NCBI GenBank assembly: GCA_963724625.1
Contig: CAVRVO010000030.1
Coordinates: 62,001-126,000 of the forward strand
Length of the DNA stretch: 64,000 bases
DNA from: DATBVX01 sp963724625
Lineage (GTDB): Bacteria > Pseudomonadota > Gammaproteobacteria > Steroidobacterales > Steroidobacteraceae
Reading direction: 5' to 3'
The notes under the pieces were generated by a model. It was not told where the DNA came from, ran no database searches, and saw only the letters and a program-made list of their open reading frames with translations. Every line of letters begins with the position of its first letter. The first letter of the stretch is position 1. Made by a program: the position numbers and the translations under genes. Positions 8,604-16,440 of the stretch are shown here, one piece after another.

Positions 8604-9634
8604 ATGCTCCAGTAGTCATCGGCGAGAATCTGCGGCGCTGACAGCGCGAGCATCGTTTTGCCATCAGGCGCGAGAGGTACGATGCCGGCCAGCGTGTCTG
8701 CAAGCGGGACGCTGTCCGAATCTGAGCGGTATTGCCCCACCTGCTTGAGCTGTTCGACGCAGGTCTTGATCTGGGGCGCGAAACCGGTACGGCTCTTCAC
8801 CGCCACCAACGCCTGCGCAATCGCAACCATCAGCGACTCGCAATCTTCGCGACTGCCGAACTGCGCCTCATGCACGCGCTTGGTCATGGATTCGCGTACG
8901 CGCGTGGCGAGCCCTTCAGTGCTGAGCCGCGCGCCCAAAACCAGAGCGTAACTGATGATCGCGAGATTGATGGCACGTCTGCCTTCGATAGACAACCCGG
9001 GGAACGCCGGCGTTTGCTGCTGTTCGACAGCGGTGTGCTCTTCGCGCAGGCGCGTGCAGTCCTGGTGGGCCGCATCGACATGTACGCGTTCACCGTTGAT
9101 CTGCGCCGTCAACTGACGGCGGCGGAAGTAGTTCCAGAAGCCGCGCAGCTTCTGCAGGCGTTGCGTCAGATCATCCAGCACCCGCTGCCGCTCGGTGGCG
9201 ACATCGTTGGCGGCAGCGAGTTGAGCGTCCAGCTCCTCGAGCCGTGTGCGGAGCTGCTGGTTGAACTCGAAGGTCTGCCGCTGTCGCTCGCGTTCCTCCT
9301 GCTGACGCTCAAGCTCACCAGCAAACTGCGCGAGCTGCAGGTTGCAGGCGCGCCAGAGCCCTCGCAGCTGGTAGAAAACGAGCGCGGCGTAACCCGTCTG
9401 CGGATTGCCGAGCAGCGTTTCGAGAGAATCCATCTGCTCCTGCGCCTTCCCGGTCCCAGTCTCCTGCTGCTTGAGGCGCTGCTTGAGTTCGTAAACCTCG
9501 TCCTGCAGATCCCCATACGCCTTCTTGAGACCGGCGCGGTTCTTGAAGAGCTGTACCAGACGCTCTTCTTCGGCCTCCTTGGACTTGGGGCTGAATGGCA
9601 GCTTGAGCGGCCTGAGCTTGTCGAAGATCGCCAC
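8582..9634 (-). CDS. Hypothetical protein with long central coiled coil
   Basis: A 350-residue protein I cannot assign to a family. It starts with GTG and a basic segment (KLRPLKLPFSPKSKEAEEE), without a signal peptide or clear membrane helix. Residues of about 20-80 and 105-165 are rich in Glu, Gln, Arg and Leu with heptad spacing, so one or two coiled coils are likely. The C-terminal 130 residues look globular and mixed (RRAINLAIISYALVLGARL). Codon use resembles the neighbours, so it looks like a native gene. It converges with the RND operon and its last 22 bases overlap that operon. The next gene on the same strand starts about 90 bp beyond its 3'-distal end. Cytoplasmic location is inferred. 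Confidence 0.75.
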   Translation of the reverse strand: MAIFDKLRPLKLPFSPKSKEAEEERLVQLFKNRAGLKKAYGDLQDEVYELKQRLKQQETGTGKAQEQMDSLETLLGNPQTGYAALVFYQLRGLWRACNLQLAQFAGELERQQEERERQRQTFEFNQQLRTRLEELDAQLAAANDVATERQRVLDDLTQRLQKLRGFWNYFRRRQLTAQINGERVHVDAAHQDCTRLREEHTAVEQQQTPAFPGLSIEGRRAINLAIISYALVLGARLSTEGLATRVRESMTKRVHEAQFGSREDCESLMVAIAQALVAVKSRTGFAPQIKTCVEQLKQVGQYRSDSDSVPLADTLAGIVPLAPDGKTMLALSAPQILADDYWSIYRVLLR

Positions 9635-9727
9635 GTGCTCGACCCTTTGACCTTCAGGTGCTGTTGGAAGTGAATTCGACGGCGCTATCTCAGCACATCT
9701 GCCGTGATGCGCGTTGTGATTCTGCCG

Positions 9728-10246
9728 TCAGCACGCGACATCCTGTCTACCCTCGATCGCCTCTGGGCTGGTCGCCGCCTCGAATCGATGCCCGCGCTCG
9801 GCGCAGTACTCCAGCCACTTGTTGAGCAGCATGTTGCGCGCCCAGCGTTCGCCCATCTCGCGGCGCAGTTCGCCCAGATCGCGTATGTGCTCGCCGAGCC
9901 GCTGGCGAAACGTCGCCGCGCGCCGCCAGCCCGTGCAGCTGCAGGCTTCGGCAAGCCGCGCATCGTGATACACGCGCACCTGCATGTCCGGCGTGAGCAC
10001 GGGCCCTCTGCTGCTCTCCAGCAGATAGCTCATTCTCAAGGTGGTCGTGAAGCGGCACCGCTCCAGCACCTGCAGGTGCAGGCCTACGTCGCCCGGCGCG
10101 TTGGAAACCAGGTGACCCTTGACGATCTCAGGCGCGGACAGGATCCAGCGGAGCCTGATGTAGTTGCTCTCATAGAGCGTCATCAGACTCACGAAAGTTC
10201 CGGGCCGCGAGCGCCACGAAACCGCACACAGCTGATCACCGTCCAT
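9728..10246 (-). CDS. DUF1249 family protein (YqiB-like)
   Basis: 172-residue cytoplasmic protein. The region from about residue 17 (SFVSLMTLYESNYIRLRW-like sequence), the HLQVLERCRFTTTLRMSY strand region and the C-terminal RMGERWARNMLLNKWLEYCAERGH-like helix match what I know of DUF1249, represented by E. coli YqiB, whose role is unknown. The ATG at 10246 is used; an internal ATG in MTLYESNY is a possible later start, which would give a size closer to YqiB. It lies between the coiled-coil gene and ppsR on the same strand. No enzyme motif is visible. Confidence 0.7.
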   Translation of the reverse strand: MDGDQLCAVSWRSRPGTFVSLMTLYESNYIRLRWILSAPEIVKGHLVSNAPGDVGLHLQVLERCRFTTTLRMSYLLESSRGPVLTPDMQVRVYHDARLAEACSCTGWRRAATFRQRLGEHIRDLGELRREMGERWARNMLLNKWLEYCAERGHRFEAATSPEAIEGRQDVAC

Positions 10247-10323
10247 GCTTTGAATATAGCACAGCCATGCGCGCGCCCCGCCCGGCTTGTGCGATGCATT
10301 TCACGCTTCGACGCGTAGAATTT

Positions 10324-11148
10324 TCAGGGACGCACGCGGCGCTCGACGCCGGTGCGGTCGAGAATGCGACTCGAGATTTCCTCGATGGAACATTCAGTCG
10401 TGTCGAGGTAGGGAATTCCCTGTCGATCGAACAGCGATTCCGCCGCGCGCACTTCGTACTGAACCTGCGGCGCGGATGCGTAGCGGCTGCCGGGGCGTCG
10501 TTCGTTGCGAATCTGCTGCAGGCGTTCGGGCTTGATCGTGAGCCCGAACAACTTGCGCACGTGGGGACGCAGAGGAGTCGGCAATGCCCCGTTTTCCAGC
10601 TCTTCCTCCGTGAGCGGGAAGTTTGCCGTAAATACTCCGTACTGGAGCGCCATGTACAGGCATGTAGGTGTCTTGCCGGAACGCGACACGCCAACCAGGA
10701 TCAGATCGGCATGATCGTAGTCGCGTGCGCCCGCGCCGTCATCGTTCGCCAGCGCGAAATTGGTGGCGTTGATGCGCATGGTGTAGGCGTTCAGATCCGC
10801 CATGCTGTGCGCACGCCCGCTGGTGTGCGAAGAACGCACGGCCAGCTCGGTCTCCAGCGGCCCGAGAAATGCATCGAAGAAATCCAGGAACAGCCCGTTG
10901 GCCTCTTTTACAATGGCGCGTAATTCGTCCTGCACCAGCGTGCTGAACACGATCGGGCGCACAGCCTCCTGTTCGGCGACCAGGTTGATCTTCCGCACCG
11001 CCTCCTGCGCCTTGTCAAGCGTCGATATGAATGGCAAAGTCACCGGCCGAAATTCCAGGCGGTCAAATTGCGTCAACAGGCTGTGCCCCATGGTTTCCGC
11101 GGTCACGCCAGTCTGGTCTGAGACGAAAAAAACGGTTCTGCGGTTCAC
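10324..11148 (-). CDS. ppsR: PEP synthetase regulatory protein (kinase/pyrophosphorylase)
   Basis: Bifunctional regulator that inactivates PEP synthetase by ADP-dependent phosphorylation of a threonine next to the catalytic histidine, and reactivates it by phosphate-dependent removal. The GTG start at 11148 gives 274 residues, matching the family (E. coli 277); it begins VNRRTVFFVSDQTGVTAET. The nucleotide-binding loop GVSRSGKTPTCLYMA and the conserved ALPTPLRPH and QIRNERRPGSRYA segments are present. It is divergent from ppsA, its substrate gene, with 104 bp between the starts, the usual arrangement in gammaproteobacteria. ppsR is intact while ppsA is frameshifted in this sequence. Confidence 0.93.
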   Translation of the reverse strand: MNRRTVFFVSDQTGVTAETMGHSLLTQFDRLEFRPVTLPFISTLDKAQEAVRKINLVAEQEAVRPIVFSTLVQDELRAIVKEANGLFLDFFDAFLGPLETELAVRSSHTSGRAHSMADLNAYTMRINATNFALANDDGAGARDYDHADLILVGVSRSGKTPTCLYMALQYGVFTANFPLTEEELENGALPTPLRPHVRKLFGLTIKPERLQQIRNERRPGSRYASAPQVQYEVRAAESLFDRQGIPYLDTTECSIEEISSRILDRTGVERRVRP

Positions 11149-11177
11149 GGCAGCTCGTTCACCCGGCCATCCTGCAT

Positions 11178-11194
11178 TGGAGTGTTTCACTCTC
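11178..11194. promoter_or_regulatory. Short palindrome between ppsR and ppsA
   Basis: GAGTG and CACTC flank a TTT centre at 11180-11192, inside the 104-bp divergent region. A shared operator is possible, but the repeat is short and no consensus is matched. Confidence 0.2.
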
Positions 11195-11252
11195 CCGGCG
11201 TCCGAGACAAGAGTTTCTGCCGAGAGCGCCCATTGAGCTCCGAGGAGCAAGC

Positions 11253-12245
11253 TTGAGTTCCTACATTCTGCCGTTCGATCAGCTCGGCATGGGCGACATC
11301 GAAGTCGTCGGCGGGAAGAATGCTTCGATCGGCGAGATGATCCGCAACCTTGCACGCCTGAAGGTCTTGGTGCCGGACGGGTTCGCCACTACCTCCGAGG
11401 CATACCGCGACTTCCTCTCCCAGGGCGGGCTGGCGACGCGAATTGCCGAGGCGCTGCGTGAGCTCGACGTCGAGGACGTCACCAGGCTCGCGGACACCGG
11501 CGCCCGGATCCGTGGTTGGGTTCTGGATACACCTTTCCCGGAGCGCCTGCAGGCCGAAGTGCTCAACGCCTGGAGCGCGATGAATGCGGGCGGCGAAATC
11601 GCCGTCGCAGTACGCTCCTCGGCGACCGCTGAGGATCTTCCCGAGGCCTCCTTCGCGGGTCAGCAGGAGACGTTTCTCAATGTTCGCGGTCGCGACAATC
11701 TGCTCGCCGCGATGCACGCCGTTTATGCCTCGCTCTTCAACGACCGCGCCATCGCCTATCGTGTGCATCATGGCTTCGATCACCAGCAGGTTGCGCTTTC
11801 GATCGGCGTGCAGCACATGGTGCGGAGCGATCTGGGCACCAGCGGTGTGATGTTCACGCTCGACACCGACTCAGGTTTCCGCGATGTCGTCTTCATCACC
11901 TCCTCGTACGGGCTCGGCGAGACAGTCGTGCAGGGAGCGGTCAACCCCGATGAGTTCTACGTCTACAAACCCGCCCTGCGCGCCGGACGCGAGGCAGTCG
12001 TGCGCCGCAATCTCGGCGGCAAGGCGATCAAGATGGTGTACGCCCCGATCGGGAGCGGCGAGCGCGTACAGACCGTCGAGGTCCCCGAAGCCGACCGGCT
12101 GCGTTTTTCCCTCGACGATGCAGACCTGCACGCCCTGGCGCGGCAGGCGTTGATCATCGAGGAGCACTACGGCTGCCCGATGGACATTGAGTGGGGCAAG
12201 GATGGCGAGAGCGGCAGGAATCTATATCCTGCAGGCGCGTCCTGA
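11253..12245 (+). CDS. ppsA: Phosphoenolpyruvate synthase, N-terminal part (split by frameshift)
   Basis: N-terminal ATP-grasp (PPDK_N) half of PEP synthase, which makes PEP from pyruvate and ATP in gluconeogenesis. The TTG at 11253 is chosen because GAGGAG precedes it and the product starts SSYILPFDQLGMGDIEVVGGKNAS, the standard N-terminus. Conserved stretches include VAVRSSATAEDLPEASFAGQ and GTSGVMFTLDTDSG. Homology runs to MDIEWGKDGESGR at about 12218, then the frame runs into a stop at 12245. The continuation IYILQARPE lies one frame on. An extra A or G in the GGAA at 12217-12220 explains it. The restored protein would have about 787 residues (E. coli 792). Confidence 0.88.
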   Translation: MSSYILPFDQLGMGDIEVVGGKNASIGEMIRNLARLKVLVPDGFATTSEAYRDFLSQGGLATRIAEALRELDVEDVTRLADTGARIRGWVLDTPFPERLQAEVLNAWSAMNAGGEIAVAVRSSATAEDLPEASFAGQQETFLNVRGRDNLLAAMHAVYASLFNDRAIAYRVHHGFDHQQVALSIGVQHMVRSDLGTSGVMFTLDTDSGFRDVVFITSSYGLGETVVQGAVNPDEFYVYKPALRAGREAVVRRNLGGKAIKMVYAPIGSGERVQTVEVPEADRLRFSLDDADLHALARQALIIEEHYGCPMDIEWGKDGESGRNLYPAGAS

Positions 12246-13617
12246 AACGGTACAAAGTCGTGCCGGTCGCTCTATCCAGCGCTTCACGCTGAAGAACCGC
12301 TCGCGTGTGCTTGCAAGCGGGCGCAGCATCGGCCAGCGCATCGGCGCAGGTCCGGCGCGCGTCGTGCGTGACGTGAAGGAAATGGCGCGCGTGCAGAGCG
12401 GCGATGTGCTGGTCGCCGACATGACCGATCCGGACTGGGAGCCGGTAATGAAGCGCTCCTCAGCGATCGTGACCAATCGCGGCGGTCGCACCTGCCACGC
12501 GGCCATCATCGCACGCGAGCTCGGCATCCCCGCGGTGGTGGGCTGCGGCGACGCTACCGAGCAGGTGAAGACCGGACAGGACGTCACGGTCTCCTGCGCC
12601 GAAGGGGACACGGGCTACATTTATGAGGGATTGCTCGGGTTCGAGAAACGCCAGATCGAGCTCGACACACTCCCGCCCGCGCCCGTCCGCATCATGATGA
12701 ATGTCGGCAATCCCGACCGTGCCTTTGATTTCGCCGGCATTCCGAACAAAGGTGTGGGCCTGGCGCGGCTCGAGTTCATCATCAACCGGATGATCGGCGT
12801 GCACCCTCGGGCGCTGCTCGAATTCGACCGGCAGAGTCACGAGATCAAGGAATCGATTCGCCGGCAGATGGCCGGCTACCGCGACCCGGTGAGCTTCTAC
12901 GTCGACAAGCTGAGCGAGGGCATCGCGCAGATCGCGTGCGCCTTTGCACCCGAACCGGTGATCGTGCGCCTCTCGGACTTCAAGTCCAACGAATACGCCA
13001 ACCTGATCGGCGGGCGCCAGTACGAGCCGCACGAGGAGAATCCGATGCTCGGTTTCCGGGGCGCGTCACGCTACGTGGACGAAACTTTCAGGCCGTGCTT
13101 CGAGCTGGAGTGTCGTGCCCTGAAACGCGTGCGCAACGACATGGGGCTGGTCAACGTGCAGGTGATGGTGCCCTTCGTGCGGACGCTGAAGGAAGCGGCG
13201 CAGGTGACGCAACTGCTCGCGGCGAACGGGCTCGAGCGCGGCAAGGATGGCCTCAAGGTGATCATGATGTGCGAGCTGCCGAGCAATGCGCTGCTCGCTG
13301 AGCAGTTTCTCGAATTCTTCGATGGCATGTCGATCGGCTCGAACGACATGACGCAGTTGACGCTCGGCCTCGATCGCGATTCCGGCATCGTCGCGCGCGC
13401 CTTCGATGAGCGCGACGAGGCCGTGAAGGCACTGCTTGCGATGTCGATTGCGGCCTGCCGCAAGGCAGGCAAGTACGTCGGGATCTGCGGCCAGGGGCCT
13501 TCGGATCATCCCGAACTGGCGCGCTGGCTGGTCGAGCAAGGGATCGACAGCATCTCGCTCAACCCCGACACCGTCGTCGAAACCTGGCTGTTCCTGGCCG
13601 ACCGCTCTGGCTCATAA
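12187..13617 (+). CDS. ppsA: Phosphoenolpyruvate synthase, C-terminal part (split by frameshift)
   Basis: C-terminal two thirds of the gene that begins at 11253. The true coding sequence enters this frame at about 12220 (IYILQARPETVQ); the nominal start upstream is only an opening of the frame. It contains the swivelling phosphohistidine domain with the catalytic His in GGRTCHAAIIARELGIP; the Thr before Cys-His is the residue PpsR would modify. The TIM-barrel PEP-utilising domain follows (LARLEFIINRMIGVHP, RLSDFKSNEYANLIGG, GSNDMTQLTLGLDRDS) with the acid-base Cys in GICGQGPSDHPE. Both halves are well conserved, so a sequencing error or very recent mutation is likely. A large palindrome follows the stop. 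Confidence 0.9.
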   Translation: MSGARMARAAGIYILQARPETVQSRAGRSIQRFTLKNRSRVLASGRSIGQRIGAGPARVVRDVKEMARVQSGDVLVADMTDPDWEPVMKRSSAIVTNRGGRTCHAAIIARELGIPAVVGCGDATEQVKTGQDVTVSCAEGDTGYIYEGLLGFEKRQIELDTLPPAPVRIMMNVGNPDRAFDFAGIPNKGVGLARLEFIINRMIGVHPRALLEFDRQSHEIKESIRRQMAGYRDPVSFYVDKLSEGIAQIACAFAPEPVIVRLSDFKSNEYANLIGGRQYEPHEENPMLGFRGASRYVDETFRPCFELECRALKRVRNDMGLVNVQVMVPFVRTLKEAAQVTQLLAANGLERGKDGLKVIMMCELPSNALLAEQFLEFFDGMSIGSNDMTQLTLGLDRDSGIVARAFDERDEAVKALLAMSIAACRKAGKYVGICGQGPSDHPELARWLVEQGIDSISLNPDTVVETWLFLADRSGS

Positions 13618-13633
13618 GAGCAAAACGAGACGG

Positions 13634-13751
13634 ACATTGTGGTCGGGGGATTGTGCCAACCCGGGCGCGCAGTGTTTGCGGGGATGCATTCTCAGACAGC
13701 ACTACCATCGAACGTGATCAGCCCGGAGTTGGCACAACCCCCACCCAATGG
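13634..13751. repeat. Large imperfect palindrome with 54-nt loop between ppsA and GFA gene
   Basis: Arms at about 13635-13666 and 13721-13750 can form about 29 base pairs with four single-base bulges; the longest uninterrupted block is TTGTGCCAAC against GTTGGCACAA. The loop at 13667-13720 is 54 nt, the length of the cores of the repeats near 41.15 and 47.7 kb. It contains GTTTGCGGGGATGCATTC, whose complement differs from GAATACGTCCCTGTAGGC of those repeats by transitions only. It fills the space between two convergent genes. It could terminate transcription from both sides, but its size points to a dispersed element. Confidence 0.65.
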
Positions 13752-13774
13752 CCGGCTCGGAGTGCGCTTTGCGG

Positions 13775-14155
13775 CTACTCGCGGGAGAGATCACGTATCG
13801 CGGCGTCGGAGCGCTCGCGATCCTGGTCATCGAATGGCAGAACCGTGACTGAACGTATCGAGTCGCGCTCTAGACAGCGGGCGTTCACGCTGTAGCCGTC
13901 CGGGTTGGAACGCGGCACGTAGAACGACTTCACCCCACACCGCCTGCAGAAAAGGTGCCGTGCCACGCCCGTATTGAATGTGTAGCTGGTGAGCGTGTCG
14001 CTCCCGCGCTGCAGGCGAAACCGGCTTGCTGGCACGATCAGGTGCAGAAAACCCGTCATCGTGCAGATTGAGCAGTTGCACTCCAGCACTTCGAGATCCG
14101 CTGGTGCATCGACTTCAAAAGCGACGGCGCCGCAGTGGCAGCCGCCCCGGTGCAC
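13775..14155 (-). CDS. GFA/CENP-V fold zinc protein
   Basis: 126-residue member of the family named for glutathione-dependent formaldehyde-activating enzyme. The zinc-binding cysteines are at the expected places: GGCHCGAV near the N-terminus, ECNCSICTMTG around residue 28 and FCRRCGVKSFYVP near residue 72. Most members have no proven substrate, so formaldehyde activation should not be assumed. The GTG start at 14155 shares one base with the stop of the upstream isomerase gene, so it is the last gene of a run with that gene, the PLP dehydratase and orn. Confidence 0.85.
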   Translation of the reverse strand: MHRGGCHCGAVAFEVDAPADLEVLECNCSICTMTGFLHLIVPASRFRLQRGSDTLTSYTFNTGVARHLFCRRCGVKSFYVPRSNPDGYSVNARCLERDSIRSVTVLPFDDQDRERSDAAIRDLSRE

Positions 14156-14814
14156 TACCTGTTCACCGCTCGCGCCATGCCACGCGGCCGCTTGCGTACG
14201 GCAGACACTGGCAGCTCCCGGATCTGCATTTCATCTATGACGAAGGACGTCGCATCGAGCGCGTAATCGCACGCCATCTGGGTTGAATCGCTGCCCCAGA
14301 ACAACAGGTCATCGACGACGAGGGTGGGTACACCAAATACGCCCGCGGCGATCGCCGCTTCCGTATTGGCACGCAGCTGCTGCTTCACTCTTTCATTGGC
14401 GATTGCGCCTTCGGCCCCGATGACGCCCAGCTCGGTCACGAGCTGATCCCACGCGACCTTATCATCCGGGATCTTTCCGTCGCGCCAGACGAATGCGAAT
14501 AGTCGACTTACGACTTCATCGGTCAGGTCCAGGTGGATCGCCAGGCGCAGAAGCGGCAGCGGATTGAACGGATGTGCCTGCGGCAAGTTGAGCGGCAAAT
14601 CCCGGCGTCGCGCAAGCCAGCGCACCTGGCGATACGTGAACGACCGTTTGGGCGGTATCTCTGCAGGTCCGAGCTGTCCCCAGTGAGCGAGGACGCCGGC
14701 GAGCAATATCGGCTGCAGGCGAAGCTCAAAACACGCGCGGAGCCTCGCCAACTCCGCGAACTGCAGATATGAGTAGGGAGAGATGAAGTCGAAGTACCAG
14801 TCCGCGCGTTTCAT
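14155..14814 (-). CDS. DsbA-family oxidoreductase, 2-hydroxychromene-2-carboxylate isomerase type
   Basis: 219-residue thioredoxin-fold protein of the kappa-GST/HCCA isomerase group, which uses glutathione to isomerise aromatic breakdown intermediates. It begins WYFDFISPYSYLQF, with Ser in the place where thiol-disulphide enzymes have CxxC, as in HCCA isomerases. The C-terminal AGVFGVPTLVVDDLLFWGSD carries the cis-Pro motif (GVPT) and the substrate-side WG. The ATG at 14814 overlaps the stop of the upstream dehydratase (ATGA) and follows an AGGAG site, which settles the start. No other aromatic-degradation gene is nearby, so the substrate is open. Confidence 0.85.
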   Translation of the reverse strand: MKRADWYFDFISPYSYLQFAELARLRACFELRLQPILLAGVLAHWGQLGPAEIPPKRSFTYRQVRWLARRRDLPLNLPQAHPFNPLPLLRLAIHLDLTDEVVSRLFAFVWRDGKIPDDKVAWDQLVTELGVIGAEGAIANERVKQQLRANTEAAIAAGVFGVPTLVVDDLLFWGSDSTQMACDYALDATSFVIDEMQIRELPVSAVRKRPRGMARAVNR

Positions 14815-15794
14815 GTCCGACTCCTGAACCAATGCGCGGTATCCAGATCCACATTGCCTCCGGAAAGAATGATCCCGACATCCAGGCCCGCGACATCGAG
14901 TCGACCCTCGATCAAGGCAGCCATCACAACGGCCGCAGACGGTTCGATCAGCACCTTCAATCTCTCCAGCACCAGGCGCACAGCCTGCAGAATCGCATCC
15001 TCTGAGACCCGCACGATGTCATCGACGCAGCGACGAATGATTGCGAAATTGCGCACGCCGAGCGAAGAGCGCAGACCGTCGGCAACCGTATCAGGCGCGT
15101 CAAGGAGTATTCGCTCGCCACTGCGGAAGGATCGCCATGCGTCATCCGCCTGCTCTGGTTCGATGCCTATCACACGCGTATGCGGCAGGAGACCCTTCGC
15201 AGCGATCGCGGTCCCCGACAGCAACCCGCCGCCGCCGACCGGCGTGAGCACAAGATCGAGCCGCGGATGCTGCTCGATGAGCTCGAGGCACGCCGTACCC
15301 TGACCTGCGATCACGCGATAGTCATCGTAAGGGTGTACCAGGCTCAGCTCGCGTTTTGCCAGCAGTTCGGCCAGTGCTGCCTCGCGTGCGATTCGACCCG
15401 GGCGGCAGAAAATCACTTCGGCGCCATGGTCTCGCACCGCCGCGATCTTTACCGCAGATGAGTTCTCCGGCATGACGACGACTGCCGGAATGCCGCGCAG
15501 CTTCGCGGCCAGTGCCAGCGCTGCGCCATGGTTACCCGAGGAATGAGTCGCGACGCCGCGTGATGCCAGCGATTCCGGGAGCGAAAGTACCGCGTTGGAC
15601 GCCCCGCGCAGCTTGAAAGCGCCGCCGCGCTGCAGGTTCTCGCATTTGAAGATCAATCGGGCGCGGAACTGTGCATCGAGCGTCTCATCGCCCAGGAGCG
15701 GTGTACGCCGGACGAAGGGCTGAATGCGCGCTGCCGCTGCGCGGATGGCCGCAAGATCCGGCTCCTGGTCCCCGGTCGCCAGTTCGGCGTCCAT
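14811..15794 (-). CDS. PLP-dependent threonine/serine dehydratase family protein
   Basis: 327-residue fold-type II pyridoxal-phosphate enzyme of the threonine ammonia-lyase, serine racemase and hydroxyaspartate dehydratase group. The start at 15794 (MDAELATGDQEPDL) sits just upstream of the orn stop. The Schiff-base Lys lies in GGAFKLRGASNAV, the phosphate-binding Ser-Gly-Asn loop is SSGNHGAALA, and the glycine loop is PVGGGGLLSGTA. It lacks the C-terminal ACT domain of biosynthetic IlvA, so a catabolic or racemase-like role is more likely. It is translationally coupled to the isomerase gene downstream. The exact substrate cannot be read from the sequence. Confidence 0.85.
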   Translation of the reverse strand: MDAELATGDQEPDLAAIRAAAARIQPFVRRTPLLGDETLDAQFRARLIFKCENLQRGGAFKLRGASNAVLSLPESLASRGVATHSSGNHGAALALAAKLRGIPAVVVMPENSSAVKIAAVRDHGAEVIFCRPGRIAREAALAELLAKRELSLVHPYDDYRVIAGQGTACLELIEQHPRLDLVLTPVGGGGLLSGTAIAAKGLLPHTRVIGIEPEQADDAWRSFRSGERILLDAPDTVADGLRSSLGVRNFAIIRRCVDDIVRVSEDAILQAVRLVLERLKVLIEPSAAVVMAALIEGRLDVAGLDVGIILSGGNVDLDTAHWFRSRT

Positions 15795-15798
15795 GAGA

Positions 15799-16371
15799 TC
15801 AGTCGATGCCGGGGGCCGCGGCGATGGAAGACGCGAACAAACGCTCGCGGTAGTACTGCAGCTCACGCACCGAATCGCGGATGTCCTCGAGTGCCAGGTG
15901 CGTGGAAGTCTTCGAAAACCCGGCGGCAACCTCGGGCGCCCAGCGCCTTGCCAGTTCTTTGAGGGTGCTTACGTCGAGATTGCGGTAATGAAAGTAACGC
16001 TCCAGGGCGGGCATGAATCGGGCCAGGAAGCGCCGATCCTGGCAGATACTATTGCCGCACATCGGCGAGAGGCCTGCGTCCACGTATTGGTCGAGGAATG
16101 CCACGGTCATGCGTTCGGCTTCGTCAACACTCGTCAGACTGGCACGAACTCTCGCCAGCAAACCCGAAGCACCGTGCTGACGCTGGTTCCACTCATCCAT
16201 CAATCCGAGGACGGCCTCGGGCTGATGCAGGGCGAGCACGGGCCCCTCGGCGAGCACGTTGAGATGCTTGTCGGTTACCAGCGTGGCGATCTCGATAATG
16301 TGATCGACATCGGGCCTGAGCCCGGTCATTTCGAGATCGATCCAGATCAGGTTGTCCGGGTCTCGGGCCAT
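15799..16371 (-). CDS. orn: Oligoribonuclease
   Basis: 3'-5' exoribonuclease that degrades 2-5 nt RNAs and pGpG; often essential in gammaproteobacteria. The ATG at 16371 gives 190 residues starting MARDPDNLIWIDLEMTGL, the canonical N-terminus with the first two DEDDh acidic residues (DLE). Later motifs are GNSICQDRRFLARFMP and the HLALEDIRDSVREL region with the catalytic His and last Asp. It is divergent from the M48 protease gene (69 bp between starts), an order seen in relatives, and is followed by the PLP dehydratase. Confidence 0.96.
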   Translation of the reverse strand: MARDPDNLIWIDLEMTGLRPDVDHIIEIATLVTDKHLNVLAEGPVLALHQPEAVLGLMDEWNQRQHGASGLLARVRASLTSVDEAERMTVAFLDQYVDAGLSPMCGNSICQDRRFLARFMPALERYFHYRNLDVSTLKELARRWAPEVAAGFSKTSTHLALEDIRDSVRELQYYRERLFASSIAAAPGID

Positions 16372-16440
16372 GGGTAGCGATGGATTGTGCTCGAATACTA
16401 GCAGACGATAAGCTGCCGGTGCCTGCATCAACATCGTTTC

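Noticed and set aside
13634..13751. Plain rho-independent terminator for ppsA
   Set aside because: A 29-pair stem with a 54-nt loop and no T run is far outside terminator geometry, though it may still slow transcription.
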